IMG/VR virus record: IMGVR_UViG_3300028025_003129
Coordinates: 1 to 28,443 of that record
Strand: one strand, 5' to 3'
DNA length: 28,443 nt
Source of the DNA: a virus
The translations under genes were made by a program, and so were the position numbers. Of this stretch, positions 13,542 to 22,211 are shown one piece after another. The notes below the pieces were generated by a model, which saw only the letters and a list, made by a program, of their open reading frames with translations, did no database searches and was not told where the DNA came from. How positions within the stretch are numbered: position 1 is the stretch's first letter; the number at the start of each line of letters is the position of its first letter.

Positions 13542-15467
13542 ATGCCATTAAAAAAGATACCATTAAAAGCCGGATTTAATAAACAAGATACCGCAACTGC
13601 TGCAGAAGGTCAGTGGATTGATGGTGATTTTGTTAGATTTAGATATGGATATCCTGAAAAAATAGGTGGCTGGAGAGAGATTTTAAATAAAGAATTAGCT
13701 GGAGTTGCAAGAGCACAGCATACTTGGACAGATTTAAATGGTAATAAATATGCAGCTATTGGAACAAATAAATTATTAGTTATTTATTTCAGTGGTTCTT
13801 TTTACGATATTACACCACTTGATACAACTTTAACTGGAGCAACTTACACATCAACAACATCATCTACAACAGTTACAATAACTAAAGCAGCGCATGGAAT
13901 TGAAGTGGGTGATTATATTAAATTTACAGCAGCAACAACACCAGGACCAACAACAACAAGTTATACAGCATCAAGTTTTACAACTGATATTTTTGAAGTA
14001 AAAACAGTTCCAACAACGGGTACATTTACAATTACAATGCCTACAGCTGAAACTGGAACAGGTGTTACAACAGCTGGATCTTTATCTTTTGCTCCATATG
14101 CTAACATTGGACCTATTGCTCAAACTTATGGTTATGGTTGGGGAACTGCAACATGGGGATCTTTTAGTGGTGGAGTTGATTGGGGTGAAGCAAGTAGTTC
14201 AGCTACTGTAGTACTTTCACCAGGTAACTGGTCATTTGATAATTTTGGACAAATATTAATTGCAACAATTAAAAATGGTAAAACATATTCTTGGAATCCA
14301 GCAGGATCAAATCCATTAACAGTTAGAGCAGTGGTTATATCTGGAGCTCCGACAGCTTCTGTTATGAGTATAGTATCAGATAGAGATAGACATTTAATTG
14401 CACTTGGAACAGAAACAACAATTGGAGATATAACAACACAAGATCCAATGTTTATAAGATTTTCAAACCAAGAAGATTATAATACTTGGGCACCTACTGC
14501 AACAAATACAGCAGGTACATTTAGATTAGATACAGGAAATTTCATTGTAGGAGCTGTACAAGGTAAGGATTATATATTTATTTTAACAGATCAAGCAGCT
14601 TATGTTATGCAGTTCGTTGGACCTCCTTTTGTCTTTTCAATAAGACAGGTTGGTACAAACTGTGGATGTATTGGTCAGCATTCAATTGTCTTTGCACAAG
14701 GCGCGATATTCTGGATGGGGTTTGGTGGAGGATTCTTTGTCTATGATGGTACAGTTAAACAATTACCTTCATTAGTTGAAGATTATGTATTTACAACGGG
14801 TGGGGATAATTTAGGTATAAATTATAATGCAGCTGATATTATTTATGGTTCACATAATAGTTTATACAATGAAATAGTTTGGTTTTACCCAACTGCAACT
14901 CAGACTCAAATTAATAGATCAGTAGTTTATAACTTTGTTGAAAATACTTGGACTACAATGTCACTTGCTAGAACAACATATTCAGATGCTCAAACATTTG
15001 ATAAACCATATGCAACTAAATACTTGGCAACGGGGACTCCAACATTTCCAACTATTAATGGTGTAACTAATACCTATGGATCTTCAGAATATTATGAACA
15101 TGAAGTTGGTGTTAATGATGTAGATGCACTTGGAGTTAAAACAGCTATCCCTGCTTACATTGAATCTGGAGACTTTGATTTAGATATAGAAGGAGATGGT
15201 CAGTATCTAATGAAGATAAATAGATTTATACCAGACTTTAAAATACTAGACGGAAATGCTAAGGTAACACTATTGTTAAGAGATTATCCATCTCAAACAC
15301 AAAATAGTCAGATGTTAGGACCATACACTGTAACTTCATCTACAACTAAGATAGATACAAGAGCAAGAAATAGATTAATGAGTATTAAAGTAGAAAATGA
15401 TTCAACAGATGAAAATTGGAGATATGGATTATTTAGAGTAGACATTCAACCTGATGGAAGAAGATAA
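13542..15467 (+). CDS. P22 gp10-like tail accessory (DNA stabilisation) protein
   Basis: This encodes 641 aa. The N-terminus 'MPLKKIPLKAGFNKQ', 'GQWIDGDFVRFRYGYPEKIG' and the C-terminus 'KIDTRARNRLMSIKVEND', 'ENWRYGLFRVDIQPDGRR' are hallmarks of the P22 gp10 family, which forms the tail hub below gp4 and helps retain packaged DNA. The middle is a beta-propeller-like region ('MSIVSDRDRHLIALG', 'NQEDYNTWAP', 'QAAYVMQFVGPPFVFSIRQV'). Residues ~101-180 carry an inserted 'AAHGIEVGDYIKF' module and ~196-215 a Trp-Gly insert resembling the 4884 protein. The start chosen fits the family start, although no clear ribosome site is visible. The next gene overlaps (TAATG). Confidence 0.8.
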   Translation: MPLKKIPLKAGFNKQDTATAAEGQWIDGDFVRFRYGYPEKIGGWREILNKELAGVARAQHTWTDLNGNKYAAIGTNKLLVIYFSGSFYDITPLDTTLTGATYTSTTSSTTVTITKAAHGIEVGDYIKFTAATTPGPTTTSYTASSFTTDIFEVKTVPTTGTFTITMPTAETGTGVTTAGSLSFAPYANIGPIAQTYGYGWGTATWGSFSGGVDWGEASSSATVVLSPGNWSFDNFGQILIATIKNGKTYSWNPAGSNPLTVRAVVISGAPTASVMSIVSDRDRHLIALGTETTIGDITTQDPMFIRFSNQEDYNTWAPTATNTAGTFRLDTGNFIVGAVQGKDYIFILTDQAAYVMQFVGPPFVFSIRQVGTNCGCIGQHSIVFAQGAIFWMGFGGGFFVYDGTVKQLPSLVEDYVFTTGGDNLGINYNAADIIYGSHNSLYNEIVWFYPTATQTQINRSVVYNFVENTWTTMSLARTTYSDAQTFDKPYATKYLATGTPTFPTINGVTNTYGSSEYYEHEVGVNDVDALGVKTAIPAYIESGDFDLDIEGDGQYLMKINRFIPDFKILDGNAKVTLLLRDYPSQTQNSQMLGPYTVTSSTTKIDTRARNRLMSIKVENDSTDENWRYGLFRVDIQPDGRR

Positions 15468-15643
15468 TGGCAAAAATTACAACATACATACCTGAACCAA
15501 GTCCACAGTATTCTCCAGAGAATCAAAGACAAGTTCTACAAGCTTTAGAGACATTAAAAGATCAATTAAACTTTTCTTTTCAAGAAGATTTAAAACAAGA
15601 TCTTCAAAGATTTACATGGTTTAACATGAGGTTTGGCTGCTAA
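15467..15643 (+). CDS. 58-aa conserved small protein
   Basis: A short frame of 58 codons starts in the TAATG overlap with the gp10-like stop and ends in a TAATG overlap with the next start, so it fills the gap exactly. The product begins 'MAKITTYIPEPSPQYSPENQ', has a central amphipathic helix ('RQVLQALETLKDQLNF'), and ends 'FTWFNMRFGC'. Perfect overlap at both ends is strong support that it is real. It lies between tail genes, and I recall similar short proteins in this place in marine phages. Function is unknown; a small structural or assembly factor is likely. Confidence 0.75.
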   Translation: MAKITTYIPEPSPQYSPENQRQVLQALETLKDQLNFSFQEDLKQDLQRFTWFNMRFGC

Positions 15644-16872
15644 TGAGTTGTGAAAATATAAATGTTGGTAATGGTCAGTTAATTACAATCGGTGGTAATA
15701 ACGTTGATGCATTCGGAAGATTAAGGGTTTCTAATCCTTTAACTATCTTTGACAGTAAGAATATAATGTCACAGAACACTTTATTTAATGCAACTACTGC
15801 AAGTGGTGGAAGTGTTACTTATACAGCTAATAAATCTACAGTTAATTTAAATGTAACAGAAGCAGCAAGTTCTAAAACAGTAAGACAGTCTAATAGAGTC
15901 ATGTCTTATCAACCAGGTAAATCATTACTTATTTTTAATACATTTGTAATGAATACTTTGACTGCAAACTTAAAACAAAAGGTTGGATTATTTGATGCTA
16001 ACAATGGAATATTTTTTACAGCAGATGGGACAACACTTAAAATAGTAAGACGAACTTACACATCCGGTGCAGCAGTTGATACTGAAATATCACAATCTAG
16101 TTGGAATGGTGATAAGTTAAATGGAACAGGTCTTAGTGGATTTACATTAGATGCAGCAACGTCAAATATATTATTTATAGATGTTGAATGGCTTGGTGTT
16201 GGATCTGTTAGAGTTGGATTTGTTATTAATGGTCAATTAATTACAGCGCATACTTTTTATAATGCTAATAATTTAACAACTGTTTACATGCAAACAGCCA
16301 ATCTTCCAATTCGTTATGAAATTGAAAGAGCTGGAACATTGACGGCTGGAACTTATACATTACAACAAATATGTTCTTCTTGTATTTCTGAAGGTGGATA
16401 TTCTCCACAAGGATTAGAACAAATGATTGGAACAGGAACTGTTAGTACAGGTGTAAATTTAACAACAGCGAATACTTATTATAATATTGCAACAATTAGA
16501 ATTAAATCAGGAAGACCCTATGCAGTTATTGTTCCTGCAGGAGTAGATATTTTAAACGTATCTAATGGAGATTTTGAATGGGGATTATTTGTTAATGCTA
16601 CTTTAACTTCTTCATTTTCATATACAAGTTTTAGTGATAATGTAGAATATGATTTACAAACAACTGAATTTGCTACGACTGGTACAAGAATTGCTGGTGG
16701 ATATTTAGGAGGTAAAACTGCTCCATTTACTTTAGGTGGATCTTTTATAGCATTCGCAAATCAACTTGGACAAACAATTGGTGGAACATCAGATACTTTA
16801 ACTTTAGGTGTAAGACCAGGAACAGCTAATGGAGATGTAGCTGGTTTATTAAAATGGTTTGATTTAACATAA
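15643..16872 (+). CDS. Large conserved virion structural protein ('DAFGRLRVS' type)
   Basis: This encodes 409 aa. The N-terminal 'DAFGRLRVSNPLTIFDSKNI' block is a hallmark of a structural protein found in many cyanophages and pelagic phages. The rest is a mainly beta protein with 'SSWNGDKLNGTGLSGFTLDA', 'FIDVEWLGVGSVRVGFVING' (concanavalin-like strand patterns) and several Cys near 'QICSSCISEGGY'. It may be a fibre, baseplate-like or surface protein; the jelly-roll-like middle could bind carbohydrate, which is inference. It overlaps neighbours at both ends. No enzyme motif is seen. Confidence 0.65.
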   Translation: MSCENINVGNGQLITIGGNNVDAFGRLRVSNPLTIFDSKNIMSQNTLFNATTASGGSVTYTANKSTVNLNVTEAASSKTVRQSNRVMSYQPGKSLLIFNTFVMNTLTANLKQKVGLFDANNGIFFTADGTTLKIVRRTYTSGAAVDTEISQSSWNGDKLNGTGLSGFTLDAATSNILFIDVEWLGVGSVRVGFVINGQLITAHTFYNANNLTTVYMQTANLPIRYEIERAGTLTAGTYTLQQICSSCISEGGYSPQGLEQMIGTGTVSTGVNLTTANTYYNIATIRIKSGRPYAVIVPAGVDILNVSNGDFEWGLFVNATLTSSFSYTSFSDNVEYDLQTTEFATTGTRIAGGYLGGKTAPFTLGGSFIAFANQLGQTIGGTSDTLTLGVRPGTANGDVAGLLKWFDLT

Positions 16873-17213
16873 TGGCAAATTTTTATAAAAACGCATTCTA
16901 TGATCCAAGCACAACAGCTGTTGTGACAGTATACACATGCCCATCAAATGCTAATGCTATCATTCAAAATATACAAGTGACTAATGAATCAGGAAGTAAG
17001 ATATTAAAAGTATCTATTAATGATGATTCAGTATCTACAGTTTTTCAAATAGCTTATGCTTCAATTACAGGACCAACAATTTGTAATTTAGCTAAAGGAC
17101 CTATTATTCTTGAAGAGACAGATACCATAAGACTTGAAACTTCTAATGTTTCTGGTATAAGTGCAACACTTGCAATACTAGAAATAAATAGAGACGACCA
17201 GAATGGACAATAA
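16872..17213 (+). CDS. Small virion-associated protein
   Basis: This encodes 113 aa beginning 'MANFYKNAFYDPSTTAVVTV', a start that recurs in marine phages immediately downstream of the 'DAFGRLRVS' structural gene. It has a beta-sandwich-like pattern ('AIIQNIQVTNESGSKILKVS') with Thr/Ser/Ile strands and no charged clusters apart from the end. It probably forms part of the same virion substructure as its upstream neighbour. TAATG couples it to that gene, and it overlaps the next gene by 11 bases. Confidence 0.6.
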   Translation: MANFYKNAFYDPSTTAVVTVYTCPSNANAIIQNIQVTNESGSKILKVSINDDSVSTVFQIAYASITGPTICNLAKGPIILEETDTIRLETSNVSGISATLAILEINRDDQNGQ

Positions 17214-17397
17214 AGAATATATTATTGAAACTGAAACAGTAACAGTAATAAAGAATAAGAAAACCGGTAAAGTTTATAAAGACGAAGAAGAACTTAAAGC
17301 TGCTAACGTTGACACACAAGATATTAGTAGAGACGTTGTAGTTAAAGTCACTAATAAAGGATTAGAAGTATTTAAGAAATTTATGAGCGAAAAATGA
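17203..17397 (+). CDS. Small charged hypothetical protein
   Basis: This encodes 64 aa, highly charged, starting 'MDNKEYIIETETVTVIKNKK' with 'TGKVYKDEEELKAANVDTQD' and ending in a basic/acidic helix. The first half forms likely beta strands with a turn at 'KNKKTGK'. It overlaps the structural gene by 11 bases and the glycosyltransferase by 4 (ATGA), so it is translated within one string. I do not recognise it. It could be a regulator or small assembly partner; no function can be assigned. Confidence 0.6.
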   Translation: MDNKEYIIETETVTVIKNKKTGKVYKDEEELKAANVDTQDISRDVVVKVTNKGLEVFKKFMSEK

Positions 17398-18326
17398 AAC
17401 CTAGAGGTGGTACAGAATTACAGTTTGAGTTTTTAGAAAAACATGTAAGTAAAGATATATTAGATCAGGTACAAATATGTACATCTGTTCCTGGTAAAGT
17501 TCCATTACATCCAACTAAATTAAATATCCTTTGGCAAAAGAATTCATACGATCAACCAAATTTAGCGCCATGGTTTAAAGACAAATCAAATCATAATAAA
17601 TATGACTGGTATGTATTTAACTCACATTGGAACTATGAAAAATTTAGAATGTATTTTGATGTACCTACTGAAAAATGTATTGTTATCAAGAATGGTGTAA
17701 TGCCAATAGTTCCTAGAACTAGACATGTAAAAGGGGAACCTATTAAATTAATATTCCATCCAACTCCATGGAGAGGTTTGAATGTAATTCTAGCTGCAAT
17801 GCAACTTGTTAAAAATCCACTTATTAGTTTAGATGTTTATTCATCAACTGAAGTTTATGGAGATGCATTTAAAGAAAATAACGATTCACAGTATCAAGAA
17901 TTATATGATCAGGCTAAAGCATTACCTAATGTAAATTACATTGGTTACAAGCCTCATGAATATATAAGAGAGAATTTACATAACTATCATATCTTTGCTT
18001 TTCCAAGTATCTGGGAAGAAACATTTTGTATATCAGCATTAGAGGCAATGGCAGCTGGACTATATTGTATTACAACTGATTATGGTGCTTTATATGAAAC
18101 AGGAGCAGAGTTTATAACATACGTTCCATACGAGAAATCATTTACAAGTTTAGCGCACAAGTTTGCATATGCAATTGAACATGCAGCGGGAACCTTGGAT
18201 CATCCAGCAATACGACAACATTTAGATATGCAAATAGATTATACAAATAGATTTTATAACTGGAATAAGATTGGTTATGCCTGGACAAATTTCTTAAAAG
18301 GAGCTTTGGATGCAAGACGCAAGTAA
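17394..18326 (+). CDS. Family-1-type glycosyltransferase (GT-B fold, GT4-like)
   Basis: This encodes 310 aa. 'RGGTELQ' at the N-terminus and the C-terminal donor-site block 'FPSIWEETFCISALEAMAAG' (E209-x7-E217), plus 'CITTDYGALYETG', identify a retaining GT-B glycosyltransferase. 'GRNxxxK'-like sugar-nucleotide positions are represented by 'FHPTPWRGLNVILAAMQLV'. The N-terminal domain is short: the usual first beta strand before 'GGTE' is missing, a feature I recall for phage members. It would transfer a sugar from a nucleotide donor to an unknown acceptor. It sits among tail genes next to a second glycosyltransferase; candidate targets are virion proteins, modified DNA or the host surface. 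Confidence 0.78.
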   Translation: MKPRGGTELQFEFLEKHVSKDILDQVQICTSVPGKVPLHPTKLNILWQKNSYDQPNLAPWFKDKSNHNKYDWYVFNSHWNYEKFRMYFDVPTEKCIVIKNGVMPIVPRTRHVKGEPIKLIFHPTPWRGLNVILAAMQLVKNPLISLDVYSSTEVYGDAFKENNDSQYQELYDQAKALPNVNYIGYKPHEYIRENLHNYHIFAFPSIWEETFCISALEAMAAGLYCITTDYGALYETGAEFITYVPYEKSFTSLAHKFAYAIEHAAGTLDHPAIRQHLDMQIDYTNRFYNWNKIGYAWTNFLKGALDARRK

Positions 18327-19152
18327 ACCAATATGGTTTAATAAACCAGAACAAACTAATACTGATTTAAAAAGTAATATTTCTATAATGGTGTGTACGC
18401 CAGTACATTCAGAAGTATCCATGCATTACACACAAGCTTTATTAGAGTTTCAAAAGATTTGTATGTTAAGAGGTATTATAGTTAGCTTTACAATATTAAA
18501 ATCTTCTTTAGTTACCCAAGGTAGAAATATGTGTGTTGCTGCATTTTTAAATGAACAACATAAATATACTCATATGTTATTTATTGATTCAGATATTAAT
18601 TTTTCTCCAGAAAGTATATTTGAAATGATAGCATTAGATAAAGAGGTTATAGCTATTCCATATCCAATGAAAACTTTAAATTGGGATAAGATAAAGAGAT
18701 TAAGTAAAGAATCAACAAATGCAACTGAACTTGCAACATTAGGATTTACTTATCCAATAAAAGTAAAAGATACTGCTAATATAACAGTTACAAATAATGT
18801 TATGGAAGTAACTCATGCTCCAACTGGATGTATGTTAATAAAGAGACAAGTATTTGAAAAGATGATTGAAAAATATCCTCATTTAGAAATTAGTCAACCA
18901 ACCATATTAAATGGAGATGAGACCAATAGTAAAAACATATACAATTTCTTTGATACATTTCATGATTTAAAAACTAAGAAATACTATGGTGAAGATTTTG
19001 GATTTTGTCAAAAATGGACAGATATTGGTGGAAAATGTTATTGTTATATTGGAAGATTTATTACTCATGTAGGAGAATACCAATATTCAGGTAGATTTAA
19101 AGATGAGTTAAATTACGCAACAAAGATTGACGAATCTAATAAAAACAAGTAA
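18310..19152 (+). CDS. GT-A-type glycosyltransferase
   Basis: This encodes 280 aa. The nucleotide-sugar fold start 'SIMVCTPVHSEVSMHYTQAL', the metal-binding 'MLFIDSDINFSPESI' (D93-x-D95) and later 'YYGEDFGFCQKWTDIGGK' resemble inverting GT-A enzymes and a phage family with 'LLFIDADIGF'. The last ~45 residues, with 'YIGRFITHVGEYQYSG', form the acceptor end. The start overlaps the upstream glycosyltransferase by 17 bases; a later Met ('MVCTPVHS', near 18388) would cut the N-terminus but keep the domain. Function is sugar transfer with unknown acceptor. Confidence 0.72.
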   Translation: MQDASKPIWFNKPEQTNTDLKSNISIMVCTPVHSEVSMHYTQALLEFQKICMLRGIIVSFTILKSSLVTQGRNMCVAAFLNEQHKYTHMLFIDSDINFSPESIFEMIALDKEVIAIPYPMKTLNWDKIKRLSKESTNATELATLGFTYPIKVKDTANITVTNNVMEVTHAPTGCMLIKRQVFEKMIEKYPHLEISQPTILNGDETNSKNIYNFFDTFHDLKTKKYYGEDFGFCQKWTDIGGKCYCYIGRFITHVGEYQYSGRFKDELNYATKIDESNKNK

Positions 19153-19175
19153 ACTATACTGTTTCCAGGATAAAT

Positions 19176-19607
19176 ATGCCTGCCTCAAAGATGTTAGATG
19201 ATTTAAAAACTATCTTATCTTTATACCGACAATTTGATCGCTATAATAAATACACAGATAAAGAGTTGTTATTTTACATTCTACCTTCTTATGAATTAAA
19301 TCAATACAAGATACATAAACAAGGAGAAGAAGTGATCGCATTTACCAACTGGGCTTTCTTAGATAAAAACGCTGAAAAACAATTCATTTTAACAGGTAAA
19401 ATAAATCCAAACGATTGGAAAAGTGGTCATAATGTATGGCATTGTGATATTATTTGTGTTAAAAATATCAAAAAAATTATGTCTTGGATTAAACAATATT
19501 ATACAAATTTATTAGGAACAAACAGAACTGTTAATTGGCTGCGTGTATCCGATGACGGAAAAGTTTATAAAGTAACAAAAACATCAACTAAAAGGCATTA
19601 TAAATAA
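19176..19607 (+). CDS. HlyC-like toxin-activating lysine acyltransferase homologue
   Basis: This encodes 143 aa that align colinearly with E. coli HlyC as I recall it: 'LPSYELNQY' against HlyC 'LPAIQANQY' (residues 36-44), 'VIAFTNWAFL' against 'PVAYCSWANL', and 'NDWKSGHNVWHCDI' against 'EDWTSGDRKWFIDW'. This family (PF02794) acylates lysines of RTX protoxins using acyl-ACP. The conserved Asp is present (D91), but HlyC's catalytic His23 aligns with Tyr23, and no His occurs before residue 47. The enzyme may be altered or inactive, or use another residue. No RTX toxin gene is visible nearby. It is placed between glycosyltransferases and internal virion genes; the substrate is unknown. It overlaps the next gene by TAATG. 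Confidence 0.68.
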   Translation: MPASKMLDDLKTILSLYRQFDRYNKYTDKELLFYILPSYELNQYKIHKQGEEVIAFTNWAFLDKNAEKQFILTGKINPNDWKSGHNVWHCDIICVKNIKKIMSWIKQYYTNLLGTNRTVNWLRVSDDGKVYKVTKTSTKRHYK

Positions 19608-21190
19608 TGGGTGCTGTAACTGACGTACTAGATGCGGGTCTTGATTTATTTGGAGGAGCAGTAGATACTTTTGTAGCTCCGGTAGTAGATCCTATTATGG
19701 ATGTTGCTGGAGATGCTTTCGAAGAATATGGAGACGAAATTTTAACAGCTTTATTAATGTATAATTTACCAGTTCCGGGAATAGGTCCAGATGGATTAAC
19801 TTTTGCACCAGGTGGAGCAAATGCAGCAGGTGGTTTTGATTTTAGTAGTTTAACTCAACCAACAACAGGAGGTGGTGGGTTTCAAGGTGGATTTATAAAA
19901 ACAGGAATAGATAGTTTAGATACTGCTCTTAATATTGGAAAAGCAGGATTTGATTTATATAATACTGCTAACAGTTTAAGTAGACCATCTTCACAACAAT
20001 ATCCATATACACAACAAATACCCTCATTAACTTATCAACAAACTAGCGGTGGTGATCAAGTTGATCCAAATGCTTTTGGACAAGGACTACAATATTCTTT
20101 TATGGCAGGTCTTCCTGAACTAAATGATATTACAAAAATTATAACTAAATCTGTATCTGGACTTGGAAATATTTTATTACAAGCTTTTGGATCAGATAAT
20201 TTATCTGAAGTTATTAAAAAATATGGTCCAGCGGTTCTTTCAATTATTGGAGGAAAACTTTCTTATGATGATCAAAAAAGAATTAATGACATCGTAATGG
20301 GTGTATATAATAAATATAATGTTGGAACAGAATTAAAAAATTTACAATATAGAACAGGACAAGGACTTGCATCTTTACCGGTAGCAAGAGGCGGGAAATC
20401 ATTAGGATCTCAAACAATGGCAGTTGCTCCACAAAGAACAGCGGCTGATGTAGTTGTTAGACCGAAAGCTCAAATGGGTGGAATGATGTCTAATGGACAA
20501 GAACAATCTATATATCCAAGATTAGAAACTTTATCACAGAATTTAGGTCAAGCTGAACAAACATTAGGTGCACCTTCAAATCAATTCGATGTTTCGTCAA
20601 TTACAACTGCAATAACAGGACAACAACCACAAGGTTTTGCAGAAGGTGGAATGAGTTCTAAAATAGAAGATCTTTTAGAGGAATATAAAAGATTTAAAAT
20701 AAAAAAAGATGAAGGAAGAATGAAATTTGCAATGGGATCAACTCAACAACCAATGCAAATGCAATCAGGAATTAGACAAATAATGCAAACTCCAAAAATT
20801 AGTTTACCTCCAGCAGCTGCAACAAAACCTGTTGTACAAAGAATAATGAATAATCCTGAAGCTGTAAAAGCTTTAATGAAAGATCCTAGATTTATGAATA
20901 TATTACAAAAAGTAAAAGCAAGTAAAATGCAAGAAAGATCTGGTTATAGATATGGATCCCCTCCTGTAAGAACAAATCAAGCAGGTATTACTGAGTTAGA
21001 TTATAGACAAAAAGGTGGATTTGTTCCTCCTATTGGTGTAAAAGAAAAGGCCGACGATATACCAGCTATGTTGTCAAATAACGAATTTGTATTCACTGCT
21101 AATGCTGTGCGAAATGCCGGCGGAGGAAGTGTCAAAGAAGGTGCTAAAAAAATGTATGGTTTAATGAGACAACTTGAGGGAAGATCATAA
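19607..21190 (+). CDS. Large virion/internal protein with 'DDIPAMLSNNEFV' C-terminus
   Basis: This encodes 527 aa. The N-terminal ~50 residues are hydrophobic/acidic with Asp/Gly-Ala repeats ('DVLDAGLDLFGGAVDTFVAP'). A Gly-rich linker follows (~85-100), then a helical middle ('FGSDNLSEVIKKYGPAVLSI'), a Met/Gln/Lys-rich section (~350-420), and the C-terminal motif 'KADDIPAMLSNNEFVFTANA' with 'GAKKMYGLMRQLEG'. The last motif is a recurrent signature of virion proteins in marine phages. Together with the following genes it probably forms the internal, ejected proteins of a short-tailed phage. It has TAATG overlaps on both sides, so the string is one translational unit. Function is inferred from order. 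Confidence 0.6.
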   Translation: MGAVTDVLDAGLDLFGGAVDTFVAPVVDPIMDVAGDAFEEYGDEILTALLMYNLPVPGIGPDGLTFAPGGANAAGGFDFSSLTQPTTGGGGFQGGFIKTGIDSLDTALNIGKAGFDLYNTANSLSRPSSQQYPYTQQIPSLTYQQTSGGDQVDPNAFGQGLQYSFMAGLPELNDITKIITKSVSGLGNILLQAFGSDNLSEVIKKYGPAVLSIIGGKLSYDDQKRINDIVMGVYNKYNVGTELKNLQYRTGQGLASLPVARGGKSLGSQTMAVAPQRTAADVVVRPKAQMGGMMSNGQEQSIYPRLETLSQNLGQAEQTLGAPSNQFDVSSITTAITGQQPQGFAEGGMSSKIEDLLEEYKRFKIKKDEGRMKFAMGSTQQPMQMQSGIRQIMQTPKISLPPAAATKPVVQRIMNNPEAVKALMKDPRFMNILQKVKASKMQERSGYRYGSPPVRTNQAGITELDYRQKGGFVPPIGVKEKADDIPAMLSNNEFVFTANAVRNAGGGSVKEGAKKMYGLMRQLEGRS

Positions 21191-22209
21191 TGGCAATTTC
21201 ACCAGTACAACCACCATCTCCATATAATACATCTGGATATCCTGCACCATTTTTAGCTCCCTTTGGAGAATTACTTGCAGACTACACAGTATCAGAATTA
21301 AATAGACCGGTAGATATTGCTGGCATTATGCCACAGGTAGCTGCTGTAGATCCTTTTACTCAAGCAGCACAAGGAAGAGCAGCACAACAAGCTGGACTTG
21401 GTTCTATTCAGTATGATCCTCAAGGAAGAATTATTGGTTTTGGTCAAGGAACAGGTATTGCGGCATATGAACCTTTCTTACAACAAGCTGCTGCACAGGT
21501 TCAAGCTGGGCCAAGTGGATATCAACAATACATGTCTCCTTATCAACAAGATGTTATTAATGAAGCAGTTAAGAGACAAGAAGAATATGGAGCACAGCAA
21601 CAACAAAATCTAGCAGCGAGCGCGGTGGGACAAGGCGCTTTTGGTGGGGGTCGTTATGATGTTGCAAGAGGACAATTACAAAGAGGAACAACAGAAGCAA
21701 TTGGTAAAACAGTTGCAGATTTACAAGCTCAAAATTATGCACAAGCAATTGGAAGACAGCAACAAGGGATTGCAAATTTACTTGCTATACCAGGAGCTCA
21801 ACAAGGATTTGAACAAAGTGCACAACAAGCATTAAATTATTATGGACAAGGTTCTCAACAATATGCACAAAATATTTTAAATGCATTACAACAAGGTGAA
21901 CAAACAGCAATGAATTTTCCTCTTCAAAGAATTCAACAAGCTACAAATATATTTGGAGGACTTTCAAGTGGTACTCCAAGCACTCCAGGAATGCCATATA
22001 CAACAAGTCCTTATCTTGCAGGAGCGGAAGGTATTGCAAGTTTATATAAACAAGCAATGCCTATATCAAATGTAATTGGAGATGTTGTAAAAGGAGCAGG
22101 TAGTATTTTAAGTAATGTATTTAAAGGTGACACAACAGGTGGTGGTATTTTTGGTGGATACGGACAACCCGGACCAAGTATATATGAAACAGGTGATTAT
22201 ATATTTTAA
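21190..22209 (+). CDS. Gln/Ala-rich internal virion (ejection) protein candidate
   Basis: This encodes 339 aa. 'YPAPFLAPFGELLADYTVSE', 'YQQYMSPYQQDVINEAVKRQ' and 'AVGQGAFGGGRYDVARGQLQ' are conserved phrases of a marine-phage protein family linked to large virion proteins. The middle is Gln/Ala-rich with long amphipathic helices (~120-250), as in proteins that line or cross the ejection channel. The C-terminus is Gly-rich ('GGGIFGGYGQPGPS'). No catalytic motif is visible. Close neighbours are similar internal candidates. The role of ejection/membrane association is inference. Confidence 0.6.
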   Translation: MAISPVQPPSPYNTSGYPAPFLAPFGELLADYTVSELNRPVDIAGIMPQVAAVDPFTQAAQGRAAQQAGLGSIQYDPQGRIIGFGQGTGIAAYEPFLQQAAAQVQAGPSGYQQYMSPYQQDVINEAVKRQEEYGAQQQQNLAASAVGQGAFGGGRYDVARGQLQRGTTEAIGKTVADLQAQNYAQAIGRQQQGIANLLAIPGAQQGFEQSAQQALNYYGQGSQQYAQNILNALQQGEQTAMNFPLQRIQQATNIFGGLSSGTPSTPGMPYTTSPYLAGAEGIASLYKQAMPISNVIGDVVKGAGSILSNVFKGDTTGGGIFGGYGQPGPSIYETGDYIF

Positions 22210-22211
22210 TT

